Below, in pieces: positions 10,301 to 22,778 of a stretch of 64,000 nt of DNA (within the stretch, counting starts at the first letter, position 1; the number at the start of each line of letters is the position of its first letter). A program made the translations under genes and the position numbers. Under the pieces are notes generated by a model. That model was not told the origin of the DNA. It ran no database searches and saw only the letters and a list, made by a program, of their open reading frames with translations. Origin of the DNA: Triops longicaudatus (taxonomy: Eukaryota > Arthropoda > Branchiopoda > Notostraca > Triopsidae); contig JAGQDJ010000155.1 in assembly GCA_022885665.1 (NCBI GenBank), forward strand, positions 62,001-126,000, in the 5' to 3' direction.

Positions 10301-13300
10301 TTTTTGTACAGCAAACGACAGTTTTATCGTCAACCGCTTCATTCCCATGGTTAACAATTATCTGAACCAGCGTTCGAACACCATGGATAAGCTAGTGGCC
10401 ATTACTGTTTTGGGCGAATTAGGTCACGACGCAACGTTGCCGTTTCTCTTGCCTGTTGTTGAAGGACAAGTAAACACACAAAATCGTGAAAACTTGTTTC
10501 AGTTCTTTGCAATGCTTCAATAAATTAATTAAGTATTTATCTAGATCGATCCTTCTGTAGTGGTCCGTACCAAAGGTGTCTTTGCACTAACAAAGTTGGC
10601 CGAACGCAACGCCAAGGTTATCGGCATATTGGGTTTGCTCTCCTTCAACAAAAACGAATGCAGTGAGGTAAATTAGTTCTACAGTCAGATTTAATTTATA
10701 TAGTGCTATACTAAAAATACCAGCGCAATTTTCCTAGTAAAACGGTGGTATTCTAAGCAAATCATGTTTGGCAACAATGAATGTTTCCTTCCAAGCAACC
10801 ACGTGGTTAGCTAAGGAAATTCTTAAAAAAATTAGTGATTTGTTAATTAACTAATTGCTTAACTAAACTGTGTATATATCCATTCTCTTATTATGTGTTT
10901 TAGCATGATTTATGCACGTACTTTTGACTTATTGACTGTTTTCGTGAAGATACGCATTGCTGCAGTGACAGTGTACCTCTTGGCCAACCCCGAGACCTAC
11001 AGATGGCAGCACGTAGCAGCGGCGACATTATGGGATCCCAATTTGCAATTCGTTGCCTACGTTTACACGCTTTTCGAAAGCTTGAGCAAAGTTTTCGTGG
11101 TGGACAACGATCGTTTAAATGACATGTAATATATCCAATCATTTTTCATTTTTATTCTTTTTATTTATTTATTATGATTTTATTTGTTTGGCTTGCAATA
11201 CTCGTAATATTTAATGGTTGAATGCTTTGTAGGGCCGAAAAGGCGCGTTTGCAAATCCTGGTAGCCAAAAAACTCCCTCGCAACGTCCTTTACTCGCAAA
11301 ACTGGATTTCCCATCTTGAGAACGAAGACTTGGACTGGGACGCGTTCTTCCAATCCAGCTTCGTTTTCGGCGAAGAAACTTTGGCTCCAAAATTTTGGAC
11401 GACTTTGTCTTCTCTGCGAAGCGGGACGTTGAGACTCAAGACTCACGAAGCCGAAATTTTCGCAGAAGACTTCACCAGTTTGTGGAACTGGTTGCAACAT
11501 CAACTTTTCACACCCTCTGGTGCCAGTTACCCTAAACCGGGTTCAAAAACGTCCCCACCCAGTTTCGAACACCAACACGAAGAGTTAAAGCGATCGGTCA
11601 CTAATTTGAACCTCTATTCCACGGATCTCAAGCCAGCTGTCGTGTTCGTCCGCTTAACGCTATGGAATTCCATGACGAGATTTTACTCATTTAACCAAGA
11701 CGATCTGCAGCAGTTTGAAAGTGAGCAAACACTAAATAAGCAAATAAAAATAAAATAAAAATAAAAAATAAATAAATATAAATAATAAAAAATAAATAAA
11801 ATAAATAAAAAATAAGTAAATAAATAAATATATAAAACTAATCGAATGAAAGTTCGATTAGTTTAAAGGCAAATCATATCAAATTCCAGACGAAATCAAT
11901 GAAAATAAAATTAAGCAAGAAAAACTAAAATGAACGAATTTAGGCTTAAACGTGTGTTTAATATTGTAATCAGCTTCTACATTATTCAATAATTAAGTTT
12001 TAAATTCAATAATTATGCAGTTTTTAATTTTCTATTTTACTTGTAAGAAATTTTAGAAGATATTTATATACAGGAATAAGATGAATTTTTCTTGCCATAT
12101 TGGCTGGAAAAGTTATACTTGTTTTAATTTCTTTTGCAGAGGTACTGGGAAAGCAGTGGGCGTGGCGTAAGTGGCTATCGTTAGTGAATTCCGAGCTGCT
12201 GGTGGCCAACAGTCTGGGGCAGCTCATATCAGCTCATTTGCATGTGGAAGGTTTTCTACATTTATCGGGCCAATTAGTGTCTAACAAACCAGCTGCTGCC
12301 GCACGTGTTCCCACCGACAGATGGAAAGCGGGTGCTGGTGGTGGCTTTTCGGGTCAACTGGACGCGAATCCACTGTAAGGTCGATGCCAGCATGTTTTAT
12401 GCAGAACGACTAGTACACGGAGTCCATGGTTTCTCGTTGTTGCATTTATAGATTGTCGCTCCAGGTGACGTCGGAAGTGAGCGTGATGGATAAACTGACA
12501 TTTTCCGAGGAAGTGTATGGCGTCGACAGCCATCTGACTTGTCACTCGCCTCATCAGTTAGCCTTGACCCTCGATATGAGCAAGCCACGCTTGGAGTTGA
12601 CGTTTACGCCACTCATAAAGAGAAATATGACCCTCTGGCAGTCTCTTGTACGACCTTACACGTGTCTGAAAAGCTTAGGGGACATGACCCCGGCTAATTT
12701 GTCCCCCGAAGCGAGAAATATCTCAGTGTCTGACACGGATCTCCAGAAGGTTAATCTCAAAATTCCCAAAAATTCATTTAAAAACTCAAAAAAAAAAGAA
12801 ATAAAGAATAAATAAATAAAAAATAAATAAATACTTAAAAATAAATAAAAAATAAATAAAAAAATATAAAAAGTTAATAAATAAATTAAAATAAAAAATA
12901 GAGTAAAATACAAAGTACTTTATACAAAATATTTAGCGCTAAGTATAAATTCATACTAGTGAAAAGAAAGTAAAAAAGTAAAAAACGCGAACAATAAAGC
13001 TTAATGATTAGGTAAAACAAGCTCAATCCCATAGATTTGAAATGTTTTAAATGCTAAAATTAAGCGATAAGGCAAATACGTGTAAGTATGAACATTGTAA
13101 ATTAAAGTTAAGTTTGTCTTAAATTCACATATCTTTGTTGGATTTTCGACGCCAAAACTATTGAAAAAAATATAAAATGTTAATAGAGTTAATTATCGAG
13201 TTAATTGTGTTTGGTAGACTTATTGGGATGTTGAGCATGAATACTTGGGGTGGGGTTTGCGGTGGGCGTGTCACACGGAAGGACCGGAGATTTTGCCCGT

Positions 13301-16300
13301 ACCCAGTAATCTGTGGGCATTTTTGAGAGGAAGGAGTTATTCTGACGTGGCTGATTTAATAACAACCGGGTTCACGACTCCTTTCCATCCGCGTGGAATG
13401 CAAATTACAGCCCGGAAGCTGCAAGACCGCGTACCTGCCACGTGGCGCTTAACTTACGGTAACGACACCCATGCCACGCTCGTCAATTTTGACGTTTTTT
13501 TCCATTAGATGGCGCTGAGAAGAAGCTTGAACTGCGTAGCGTGGGTGCGGATATGAACTACGAAGTGCTGCAAATTACCTGGGGAACGGAGTTAGAGTCT
13601 GACAGCCAAATGACCACTAATGTGAAGGTTGACTTATGGCCTGGTCAAGGGTTGCAACCATTGCAGGTAGAATCATTGATTTGACAGTAGTTCGCCATAT
13701 TTCAAACAAGCGCCCACATAAGCTACACAATGTGAAAATAGCATAAATTGATGAAACTTGAGAATTTACATAAAATGTGGCTGTTTTTCATTCAAAGACT
13801 CTTTAATTGTTCATTCATAGATTCATTCATTCATTCATAGCCCCTGTATAAAACAGAATTTTATTTTTGGAAAGCATAGATTTTCTTAAACGTTTAATTA
13901 ATCGAACTTGAAAGTTTGTAACATGATAGAGTTTCAACTTAGAGATGAATTACGTTTAAAGGGTTATTTTAGCTTTAGATTGTTTTTGTAAGTCGCCATC
14001 TTGAATACCATTTCAGTAAGCTTGTTTCACTCACGCCATCTCTTGAGTGTGTTTGAAAAAATCGCTAGCACGTGTCCGGAAAATGACACTTTTCTGTAGA
14101 AACAATAAAAAAATAATACAAATTCAACGTAAGTTAAGTTCTTTTATAAACTTTTGGCTTATTTTGCAGCTCTGCTGGAACCATCACATGTATTTCCCCG
14201 CTTTACCTTTCCACGACCGCTTAGCCGCCTTAAATATGCTGTTCGCTACCAATTTCACGTTCAACCTCCAATTTGGCCAGACTTGTCAAGACTACGTCGT
14301 GAATTTCACAGTAAAACTTGTTCAAATCTTGGAACCTCAAATCCCTTCTTAAGCATGTAAATTTCTCGCTCTTGTATTCAGGGATTCATGAGGCAGTCTC
14401 CCGATTTCAAGAACAGCATCCGGGACTCTTTAGATTACCAAGTCTGCCTGCGAGACGAGAGCGAAGGCCGGAAATTAAGCATCACGTGTCGTTACCTCCA
14501 AGAAATCTCCCACTTATTCGACATTTACGAGCTGAAAATCCAGTACGAGCGCTTACCAGCTTACGTCTTCGGCATGGGTCGCCGTGTCCTCGACAATTTA
14601 GGTGTACAATGGGACATGGCGCCCTCTAAGGGCACTACTGCGGGCGAAAACATGTTTTTCAGTCTCGTGCTCGCCTTGAAACACGATTTCACGCGCTACG
14701 AGCTCAACATCAGCGATCCGACCACTACGACCTACCGAATGTCTTTCGGCAATCCGCTCCATATACAGAAATATTTCGTTCCCTGGAGCGCTAAACGATC
14801 TTTGTTGGCCGGAATTGCCGAATACGCCACGCAACGGAAACTAAATGGTCTTTTTTTTGTTACCTTCCACATATTTCTTTCCATTGCTTCCCTTTTTTCT
14901 GAATCCTCTCATTTTTTCTCCCCATTTTTTCCCTTGAGTTTCCCTGATTGCTATCTATTTCTTCCTCGGGTTCTTTGTCTCTATTTCCTTTGCTTGCATT
15001 ACCAGAATTTTTTACCCTCTCTTTCCTTTTTTGCATTCAATATGCTTCTTGTTTTTCTGTTTTTTTTTTCCATTCTTTACACGACGCTTTTTATTCCCAT
15101 TTTTTATTACTTCTGATTAGGTTCTATTTTCCTACTTTCTATAAATTTTCAAACATTTCTGCCTTTAATTCTGTGCTTGTTTATTTTTCTCTCACAGGTA
15201 TTTGCGTAGTGGAGAAAGGGAGCGTGACCACTTTCGACGAAACGACGTATTCGGCGTCGTTGACGACCTGCGATCACGTGGTGGCAGCCATAAAAGGTCA
15301 CCATCCATTAGTGGTCCTCGCGAGGGACGAGAATGGCACAGTTGAGGTGACCGTTTTGGTGGAATCGTGGAAACTAGAGCTCAAGCCGCGCAGCAATCTC
15401 GTGGTCGTCAACGGCGAGCCAAAAACCTTACAACGACCTTTAAGCCTGGACCCGGCACTGACCCTAGAGGGCGGGCCTAACGTCATTACCTTGACGGAGC
15501 AGATTACTGGTTTGGTTTTGGCGGTAGATGGCGCCATTGTCCTCCTGAAGGTAACCCGTTATTCTGCAACAATCAAACAACGGGTTTAAAAAATCACGAA
15601 AAATGGGTTTAAAAAAATAGAAAAATTAAAACAAAAAGAGAGAGCTAAGAAAGAATCGTGGATGAGAGGAAGAGAAAATTCCAGAAAAAAAGAAAATAAA
15701 TTAAGGAAAAATTCAGCAAAAGTAAACGAGGAAAGAAAAAAATGGAAAAACAAACTATTAGGAAATTAAAGTGTGGAAATATAAATAAGAAAAGATGGAA
15801 AGAAAAGAGTAATAGACAAATAAAAGTATTTGAAATAAAAAAATATTTTTAAACAAATATTTTATTTATTGATTTTTTTATAATTCTTTTAAAAAAAGGT
15901 ACCATTCCGGCACCGCGGGCAGACGCTGGGATTATGCGGCGATTTCAACGACGATGCGTTGAGTGATCTGCGCGACGGGAATGGGTGCATGATTGGGTCA
16001 GGAGACGGTATGATGGCAGCATATTTGTGGGTCCATCCCACGCAAGTATGCAGGGAGATTCCGGACGCCGTCCGGAGCGAATTACGGAGAGATCAAGCAG
16101 CGTGTATTAAATTCGAAAGGACGGCGTCCAAGTTTTCACCCAAGTTAACCACCGGAACGGGACGCGAAACCGTGACGTGCACTCGCATGAAGAATGTCAT
16201 GGTGTTCCAGAACGAGAAAAAATGTTTTTCGACCCATCCAGTCCCGCAGTGCAACCCGGGCTGCGTGGCTCAAGAAAATGTCGCTAAGAACGTAACTAGA

Positions 16301-16849
16301 AATTCCTTAATAAACCAAAACAAATGGTTAAATTAATTTTTGAAATATTTCAAATGAGCAAACTATAATGCAAGCTTTGTGAAATTTACTGGTTATAAAA
16401 ACTAGTATAATAAACAAGAGAACCGGTTCGAAAACTTTAAGATAGAAACGAAATGCAGTTGACTCGGTCTTTTCAATTTAGCATGTTTTTTTTTTAAAAA
16501 AAAATTAAAATAATAAATCTTTTTACACCAAAATTCAATTAATATTCGATCAAAATTCGATTGATTGTACCCCTAAAGAGATTTTTTATATTAACCTCAG
16601 TTAACGGTAACTAATGCCTCAAAATATATCTAAAAATAAGTAATTTATTGCAAGAAATTGAGTCATTTTTATGTCGCATAATTTAAGCGAATTTGCTTGT
16701 AGGTTGGTTTCTTTTGTGCAACGGGAAGATTGGCCGATCACTTGGAAACCGAATCGAAATTCAAGCCATTATCGGTCCTGAAATCCAAACCGGAAGAGTT
16801 TCGTACGACGATTTATGTACCCACATCTTGTATAGAGACATTGGCATGA
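7325..16849 (+). CDS. Secreted large lipid transfer protein (vitellogenin / clottable protein / crossveinless-d type)
   Basis: Nineteen exons: 7325-7367, 7469-7641, 7708-7890, 8480-8656, 8732-8980, 9229-9933, 10161-10469, 10545-10667, 10950-11125, 11233-11720, 12140-12374, 12452-12749, 13218-13458, 13509-13666, 14170-14310, 14382-14847, 15198-15550, 15899-16291, 16703-16849 (TGA). The 5058 bases give 1685 residues, in phase throughout. A signal peptide (MKLVVLVLLFVHWP) is followed by the N-terminal lipovitellin domain (about 20-650: YVYGFTADSY, VNLKKAIASRLQV, TRNYDSCEVSPVYN, then the helical part), open beta-sheet regions, a von Willebrand D domain (about 1388-1560, GLCGDFN at 1517-1523) and the usual Cys-containing end. 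Such proteins carry lipid in haemolymph, feed oocytes, clot, or shuttle BMP. There is no polyserine tract, so a clottable or crossveinless-d-like role is at least as likely as yolk. RPRR at 92-95 could be a furin site. The intron 16 donor (GTCTTT) is weak. Confidence 0.93.
7980..8245. repeat. Inverted pair of CCGCTAGAGGCGC sites in intron 3 of the lipid-transfer gene
   Basis: CACCGCTAGAGGCGCTACT near 7983-8001 and its inverted partner near 8221-8241 (TAGTGGCGCCTCTAGCGGC on the plus strand) share a 13-base perfect core and about 20 alignable bases. They may be ends of a ~260-bp inverted-repeat transposon or two convergent CTCF-type sites. Confidence 0.5.
11744..11836. repeat. AAATA-type simple repeat in intron 10
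   Basis: Runs of AAAAT/AAAT/ATAAA units directly after exon 10. Low-complexity sequence with no coding content. Confidence 0.85.
12786..12905. repeat. AAATA-type simple repeat in intron 12
   Basis: AAATAAAT-like units directly after exon 12, the same kind of sequence as in intron 10 and likewise on the sense strand just after a donor. Confidence 0.85.
14848..15197. repeat. Pyrimidine-rich intron 16
   Basis: Almost the whole 350-base intron is T/C on the plus strand, ending in an excellent acceptor (TTTTCTCTCACAG). The next intron is purine-rich, so the two introns around exon 17 are broadly complementary. Confidence 0.8.
15551..15898. repeat. Purine-rich intron 17
   Basis: Mostly A with many G (GAAAGAAAA, AGAGAGAG types) between exons 17 and 18. 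Near 15580-15616 a short direct repeat of GGGTTTAAAAAA occurs. The acceptor (TTCTTTTAAAAAAAG) is unusual because the pyrimidine tract is separated from AG by seven A. Confidence 0.75.
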
Positions 16850-16909
16850 TTTTCCTCAAAATATCCAGCTCCTTTTCGGTATTTTATGTGTTATGCTCAA
16901 AAATGAGAA

Positions 16910-16915
16910 AATAAA
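16910..16915 (+). terminator. Poly-A signal of the lipid-transfer gene
   Basis: AATAAA about 60 bases after the stop codon at 16849, giving a short 3' UTR. No other AATAAA stands between. Confidence 0.6.
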
Positions 16916-19900
16916 TACTACGTCTTGTTTCTGAAAATAACCTAGGAGGGTCGTAAGTGGAAAAGTGGAAGATAAGTAAAATATGGAAGGCAATTTGGGG
17001 CGTTTGTAACTACATTTTAGGTTTTCCGTGCAATCATTCACGTTTTTTTTTCATTTTCTGGAAAGAGGAACGGAATCGTTTGTTAGGTGATGTTTACTGT
17101 TTCCTATTGTTTCTCGGAACAACGCTTGGCGGGAGAAAGAAGAAAGGGTCTGGAAACGCAAAGAAATCACGTTCGTAGGCTCAGCAGAAAAGCAACGAAA
17201 CCTAACTGAGTAAACTAACTTCAAAGTGTTTTATACCTTTAGAACTTAAGGCGATTTGATTTTTTTGTTTTCTTTGCGAAGAAATCCAAGACATGTGCGT
17301 GCAGTACCTAAAAATAAAGTTAAAAATATTCAGAAATATTCAAAGAATACACAAGTTTATTTTTCGCTGTTTTATTACTGTTCGCTGCCGGAAACATCGC
17401 TCGAAGATTAATTTTGTAAATGTCAGTTCCGTTAAACTTTTAAATGCTCTTTAAATTCTTATTTCACTACATAAGGAAACTTTTCCAACCACGGAATTTC
17501 AAATGAAGACTGTCGCAGTGGTAGAGACATTCGTTGTTGGCAAGAACGAATGTTGGTAACCACGCCAGCTAAGCTCAAGCTCGGGAAGGGGGAAATATTC
17601 ATTGTTATCCAGATACAGCGACCACAGCATATTTGAAGTCGAGCAAGTTTTACAAAACGTCGCACTACAACATGTGATAAGCAAAGAAGCGGAACAGAGA
17701 TGGCAGCACAGTGAATGTGGCGTCACTTGCCAAATTAACGTAACTGAATTTTCATTTTTTTATTGGAACAATTAGGATTTAGACTTGGAGTATTTAATGG
17801 AATTGAAGCACACTATAAGGTATCCAACTACTGTACTAATCAGATTGTCCTATCAATTGCACACACACGGTACATTGGAATTGCTTAGCCTTTCTCCTTA
17901 TCTCAAGTCTGTCATGCACATTTGTTGACACACTTCTCAGAGCAGAATTCCAGGCTCGCAAATATTGTCACTCTCTTCCCCCTTTCCGAAAGGCATGAAA
18001 CTGAAGGTAAACCTAGTAGCTGACTTTTGATAGTCAAACACTAACAATTCTCAAGATACTCGCGTTTGCGATAATCTCTGTGCGTAAGTCAAAGATCAGA
18101 ACAACACTGACAATGCAAGATGCGATTTTCCACCACAAAGTAATGTGTCACAGTTAACCTGTGTCTAAACAATACCGTGGCTGCCATTTTGACACTCTTG
18201 GTCAGGTAAGACTAGTTCCAGTCTACGATAAATGCACTTTGCGGCTCTTGCAGCTCGCCATAAATAACGTACGCTACTTTAGCTAGATTGTACAGTAATG
18301 TACCGTAATGTTCCAAGATTGTACCGCTTAATACAGTGGAAGACTTCACATCACACCACAAGGTAGTTTGTTCCAGTACATAGACAAACGTGCAGCAAAA
18401 TACATTGCATTGCATTACAGTACATTACTTTACAATTACACCATTTGTTACATTTCCGTGCTATAAAACGTAAATAATTTCGTAAGTAATAGAAATCGGC
18501 CTCACTTTCAGATGATTTGACGAATTTAGCTTAAATTGACTCAGCTGAACCTAATATTATTCTGCGAATTATGGGCTTCCTAATCCCTCCTTACTAAGCT
18601 CGGTAAAGCTGTAAGCCATAACACAGGAAAAGGGTCAGAATTTGCTAGGTAAATTTGAACATCAAATTGGCCTGACGACGAACTGCTATCATCGTGTTTT
18701 TCTTTGGGTGAATACAAACTGGTTAATGGAGTATCTTTCTGAAAAAAACTTTCTTACTGTCATAGCTATCTTTAGGTAGCAAAAATCGAAAAAAACTTCT
18801 TGTTGACAGGAAATGTGTCAAAACAGAAAATAAGGAAGCCTATTTATCGCCTAATCTGACGAAACTTTATTACGTCGCGTAGTTAAGAAGCAATAGATGG
18901 CCTACGAAATTACAAGATGTTCAAAGTTACTCCATGTGATGAGGTCAACCCCTTTTTCGGTATGTATTAATTTTAATGATTTATTTTAATTTTAATTATT
19001 TGTTGTAATTTTAATGATTTATTTTAATTTTAATTATTTATTTTAATTTTAATTATTTATATTAATTTTAATTATTTAATTCATAAGTAGTTATCCATTA
19101 GCCTTCATACAATCTTCGTAAATCTAAGGTTATGAATATCTGCTTTTCCTTCTTTTGGTGAGGGTTAATCTTTCTAAAAGGCTCTTGGTACCCATTTCAA
19201 GCTTAAACCCAACTTTTAGCTCGGCTTTTTATTTGTCTCCGTTTTTTGCCCCGTTTTTCGAAGATTTCAAAACCCACCACACGCATATAGCTGCGAACTG
19301 TAATTCTGCTGCTGTATTACACTTTCGCATTGCCTTAGGGGTATACACTGAATGACTCGGACTCTTGGCTTTTGGTGGTAGTGGTGGTAAATCTATTGGG
19401 GGTTGCTTCGTGTTGTAACTCAAGGCTTAAATTGATTCCATGGGGCGTGGATATGGGTTTAGCCCCCTTTACCCCCCCTTTCCCGCACTTGCATATACAT
19501 TTCTAAGGGAATGTAAAAGAGCTGTTGGGTAATCAAGCGAAAAAGGGGGGATGAGGGGGTGAAAGGGGTGTTATTCCTTGCCGAAAGCCCAGTAGGGAAA
19601 ATGTTAGCCATCGATTTCTTCCTTTTCTCCCTCTTTCCTCTCCCTAATGCCTTTTTTCCCTCCCCTGCTCACCCGAAATGCACAACAGCGACGTTGTAGA
19701 GGGCACTAGTGTCGCTACGTACCCTCATAAGCTTGGTGTGTCAAGAACCTCGTATCAGTCGTTGCGTAGGATCCTGTGTCAGTGGCTGTTTTGGGTGAAT
19801 TGCTGCAGAAATATTGAAGTACGAGCTAATTACTGCAGAAATATTGAAAATTAATTACTGCAGAAATTTTTCGCCTGACTGGAGAACAAAGTTATAAAGT

Positions 19901-20228
19901 TCCTGAATGCATTTCCTTGATTTCGGGGTAAATTGCTAGAAAACTTGACAGAGAGTGAAGACACGTATTTCTGCTACTGCAGCGTTGGCTACGCCAAGCA
20001 ATCTTAAAACCCTCCCAGTTCTATCAAGAATTAGATTGGATAGCTCGCTGCAGTGATTGTCCCCACTTCACCGCAAGTTTTCACGCAGATTTGGGGCGTG
20101 GTGAATAATTCATAACCGGCGTAGTTCTTTTTCCCATTGTTGTTGTCGAGTGTGTGTGCTGCGGTGAATGAGTGTTTTTTACGTTGGCACTTTTGCAAAA
20201 AGCGCAGTGGTGGATTTCGCGAGTTTCC
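16916..20228. other. Intergenic, no gene supported
   Basis: No exon with good splice sites and phase was found. It contains an AT-only tandem region (18966-19082) and scattered short words such as TACAGTAATGT near 18290-18430. The stretch around 20100-20228 has moderate GC and may be the 5' UTR of the weak candidate exon at 20229. Confidence 0.4.
18966..19082. repeat. AT-rich tandem repeat, about 20-base unit
   Basis: Units of the form TTTTAATTTTAATTATTTAT repeat about six times with small changes. Confidence 0.8.
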
Positions 20229-20256
20229 ATGCCATCAGGATTTATTGATTTGCGAG
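20229..20256 (+). CDS. Weak candidate first coding exon
   Basis: ATGCCATCAGG... reads MPSGFIDLR and stops at a near-perfect donor (GCGAG then GTAAGA at 20257), after about 100 bases of moderate-GC leader. Another ATG upstream (near 20177) opens a 26-codon frame that ends before the donor, so the exon may be purely untranslated. No following exon was found, and an intron would have to be very long. Confidence 0.2.
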
Positions 20257-21300
20257 GTAAGATTTCTTGCTTTGCAAATTAATCCCAAATATTATTTAAA
20301 AAAGTGGTAAATTTCTTTATTAAAAAGTGGTAAATTTCGTAATTCACTTTTTCCTAGCTAAACCATCGCTCTAAAATCATGAGAAATTCAAAAAAGGTTC
20401 CTTAATAAGGTTAAGCTATTTAGTTTAATTTACGTTAAACGGAAGTTTAAGTTAGTCTTTTCGTTTATGTTTTACATTTTGAGGCTATTTTTGCTCACGT
20501 CAAAAGTTAAGGCTGTCTGAACTCGATGCAAAACAATTATACATCGAAACAACTCATTATGTTACTTTAATTGATTATTGTGTTAACTTACATTTAAATT
20601 GAATTAAAAAAGTTAAATTATTTGACTTTTTATTTAAATAAGTGTAAAGAAGGTTAGTTTAGCTCCCGTTTGTGTTAGTTTACGCTTGTTTTCCCTAAGA
20701 AAAATACATCCAACCGTGACAAAAACGCTGAGAAGTACACAAAGTGCCATTTCAAGCTCGTGTGTACGTACACAAATCCCCGTACTAAAAGCCTATAGTG
20801 TTTGAAGCATCCGTGGCCGGCAGATAAGTCGGCTTGGGAAACTGTTTCATGCGAGGGATGGAAAAAAGCGGGGGTTGAGGGGGATGGAATATGCAACGAC
20901 GGGGATATTACCCATGGGGAGGTGGCTGTGGAAGTTATTGTCTATTCGCTTATCATCCTTTCCGGAAGAAAAGGCAACGCAAAAGGCGTTGGGTGAAAAG
21001 AGAACCAGAGTCATCAACCAATCGATAATTCTCGGGTTGGTAGCTTTTGGCAGTCGGCCCCGAAAAGCCCCTTTTGCCCTTTTAACAAATCTCAGAGATA
21101 CGTGAGTATGTGTTTCTCTGTGTTTGTGTACGTACTTTCATCACAGTGACTTGCAGGACTGCCGTCAGAATTCTAGGCCACACCTACTCAGAGGGTGGGT
21201 AACTAACCCGAAGGTTGTAGGCGTGCCAAGTAGTCCTTTGTTGTGGCATGCCGTCAAGGTAATAAAACAAGTCTTGTCATCCGGTTGAACAGTGCTTCAC

Positions 21301-21615
21301 ATTTTTTTGGTATTTTTTTATATTTTTTTTCTTTATTTTTTTCGAAATTTGGTACTTTTATATTTTTTTGAATTTTTATATTATACCATATATTTTAAAA
21401 ACTTACAATTTTTTTTTCCATTTATTTCTTAAATTTATTTTTTGAACGGATCTTTTTTAATTTTATTTTTTTTTCGTTATTTGGTACTTTTAAATATTTT
21501 TTATATTATTTATTTACTTTATATAATTTTTATTTAAAAAATATAATTTATTTTGATTTTTTCATTTATTTATAAAATGTATTTTTTGAACGGATCTTTT
21601 TTATTTTTTTTTAGT
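21301..21615. repeat. T-rich imperfect tandem duplication, ~130-145 base unit
   Basis: GAACGGATCTTTTTT occurs at 21444 and 21588, and TTGGTACTTTTA near 21349 and 21481, each with similar T-rich surroundings. This indicates about two diverged copies. Confidence 0.6.
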
Positions 21616-21970
21616 AGAATGTTAAGAAAGAAGTTGTGATTTGAGTTAAATTTTGCTGGAACGTGCAGCGCGTTGTATAATTGCCTATTTGTTATGCAAA
21701 CGTCGCAACGAATTTAGAATGAGTTAAGTGTTTCAGGACTCGGGCAGGTTTATGTATACAGTACAGAACAGTAGAGGATGGCTCGGTTGAGATATGTATG
21801 TGTGTACAAAGCGAGAATGAAATGCAGTGTTGTGTTTTTCCTCCCTCCCCTTGTGCTCAACCAAAGTAATTACATTAGGGTTGCCCCCCCTCCAACACGG
21901 CTGCCCTTGTTGCTTTTATCTTTCGCTCCCTCAACCGAGTTTTCGGCCAACTTGCAGAATCGTGACTCCG

Positions 21971-22023
21971 CTTACGCGGGTCTTATTCCATTGAGACTTA
22001 TGGGTGAACTCCATCTTACGCGG
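21971..22023. repeat. Paired-box repeat with CTTACGCGG core
   Basis: CTTACGCGG at 21971-21979 and 22015-22023, with a degenerate third box (GACTTATGGGTG) between. The core also occurs at 34751 and, as CTTACATGCGGGT and variants, at 37.4-37.7 kb. Confidence 0.5.
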
Positions 22024-22082
22024 ATCAAGTGGTCCGGATTGGAAAAAAAAGTCAGATTCATATGGATTTTTTACGACTGACA

Positions 22083-22092
22083 CTAGATGGCA
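22083..22092 (+). promoter_or_regulatory. CTCF-like site
   Basis: CACTAGATGGCACTGTTTGAT (core 22083-22092) matches the CTCF core and shares an extended 17-18 base word with the site at 2915. Confidence 0.35.
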
Positions 22093-22750
22093 CTGTTTGA
22101 TATAAATGGAAATTGACAAAATTGGTGATTCATTTTCTGTAGGTTACATTGATACTCGAAACGCGCAATTTTTAGATAAATCAGTTATTGCTAAACTAGG
22201 ATGCTTTTTGCTAGCAAGATTTAAATGGAAAAATAATGAAATATTTCTGTTAGTAAGAAAATCTAGCACAAGAAGTTTAAATTGTTATGGAACAAATGCT
22301 TTGGTATGTGTTAAATGGCACTTCTTATGTGTCCTATGATCACAATTTTCTTGTATCCAATCGCTCGTGTACGGAGAACTATTACTGCAGTAATATCGAC
22401 TCCAAGTGTACAGCTTACTCGCGTTTACGACAGTGATTGCATAGTTTCACGCAATGCAGGGCAAACCAGGTATAGATTTCTATTTTTTGTGATTTTCTTT
22501 TGTACTTTTTTTCTTTTTTTTTCTTCGTAACATCGATTTTTGTGATATTTCCATTTTCTCCAGAAAAATTGCAGTTATTATATCTTGTATATAATTTTCA
22601 TATTGCATACGAATATTTTCGATATCTAATTTTTCGTATTATTTTTTCCTTATTTTGGTTCTTTGCAGGAGTCGTGAGGTAACTCGGTAAGGAAGTAACA
22701 CGAAATCTGTTGTTATTGTTACCCAGCAAAGCTCCCACTGGAAAACTTCT

Positions 22751-22778
22751 GGGGGGGTTGAAGGGGGTTGGAGGGGGT
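22751..22778 (+). other. G-quadruplex-forming candidate
   Basis: Three runs of five to seven G separated by TTGAA and TTGGA; the first run is long enough to supply two tetrad strands. Confidence 0.45.

Noticed and set aside
17459..17726. Two overlapping minus-strand frames with several cysteines
   Set aside because: No signal peptide, no splice support, mutually incompatible frames.
22106..22339. 77-codon plus-strand frame after the CTCF-like site
   Set aside because: AT-driven chance frame without domain or splice evidence.
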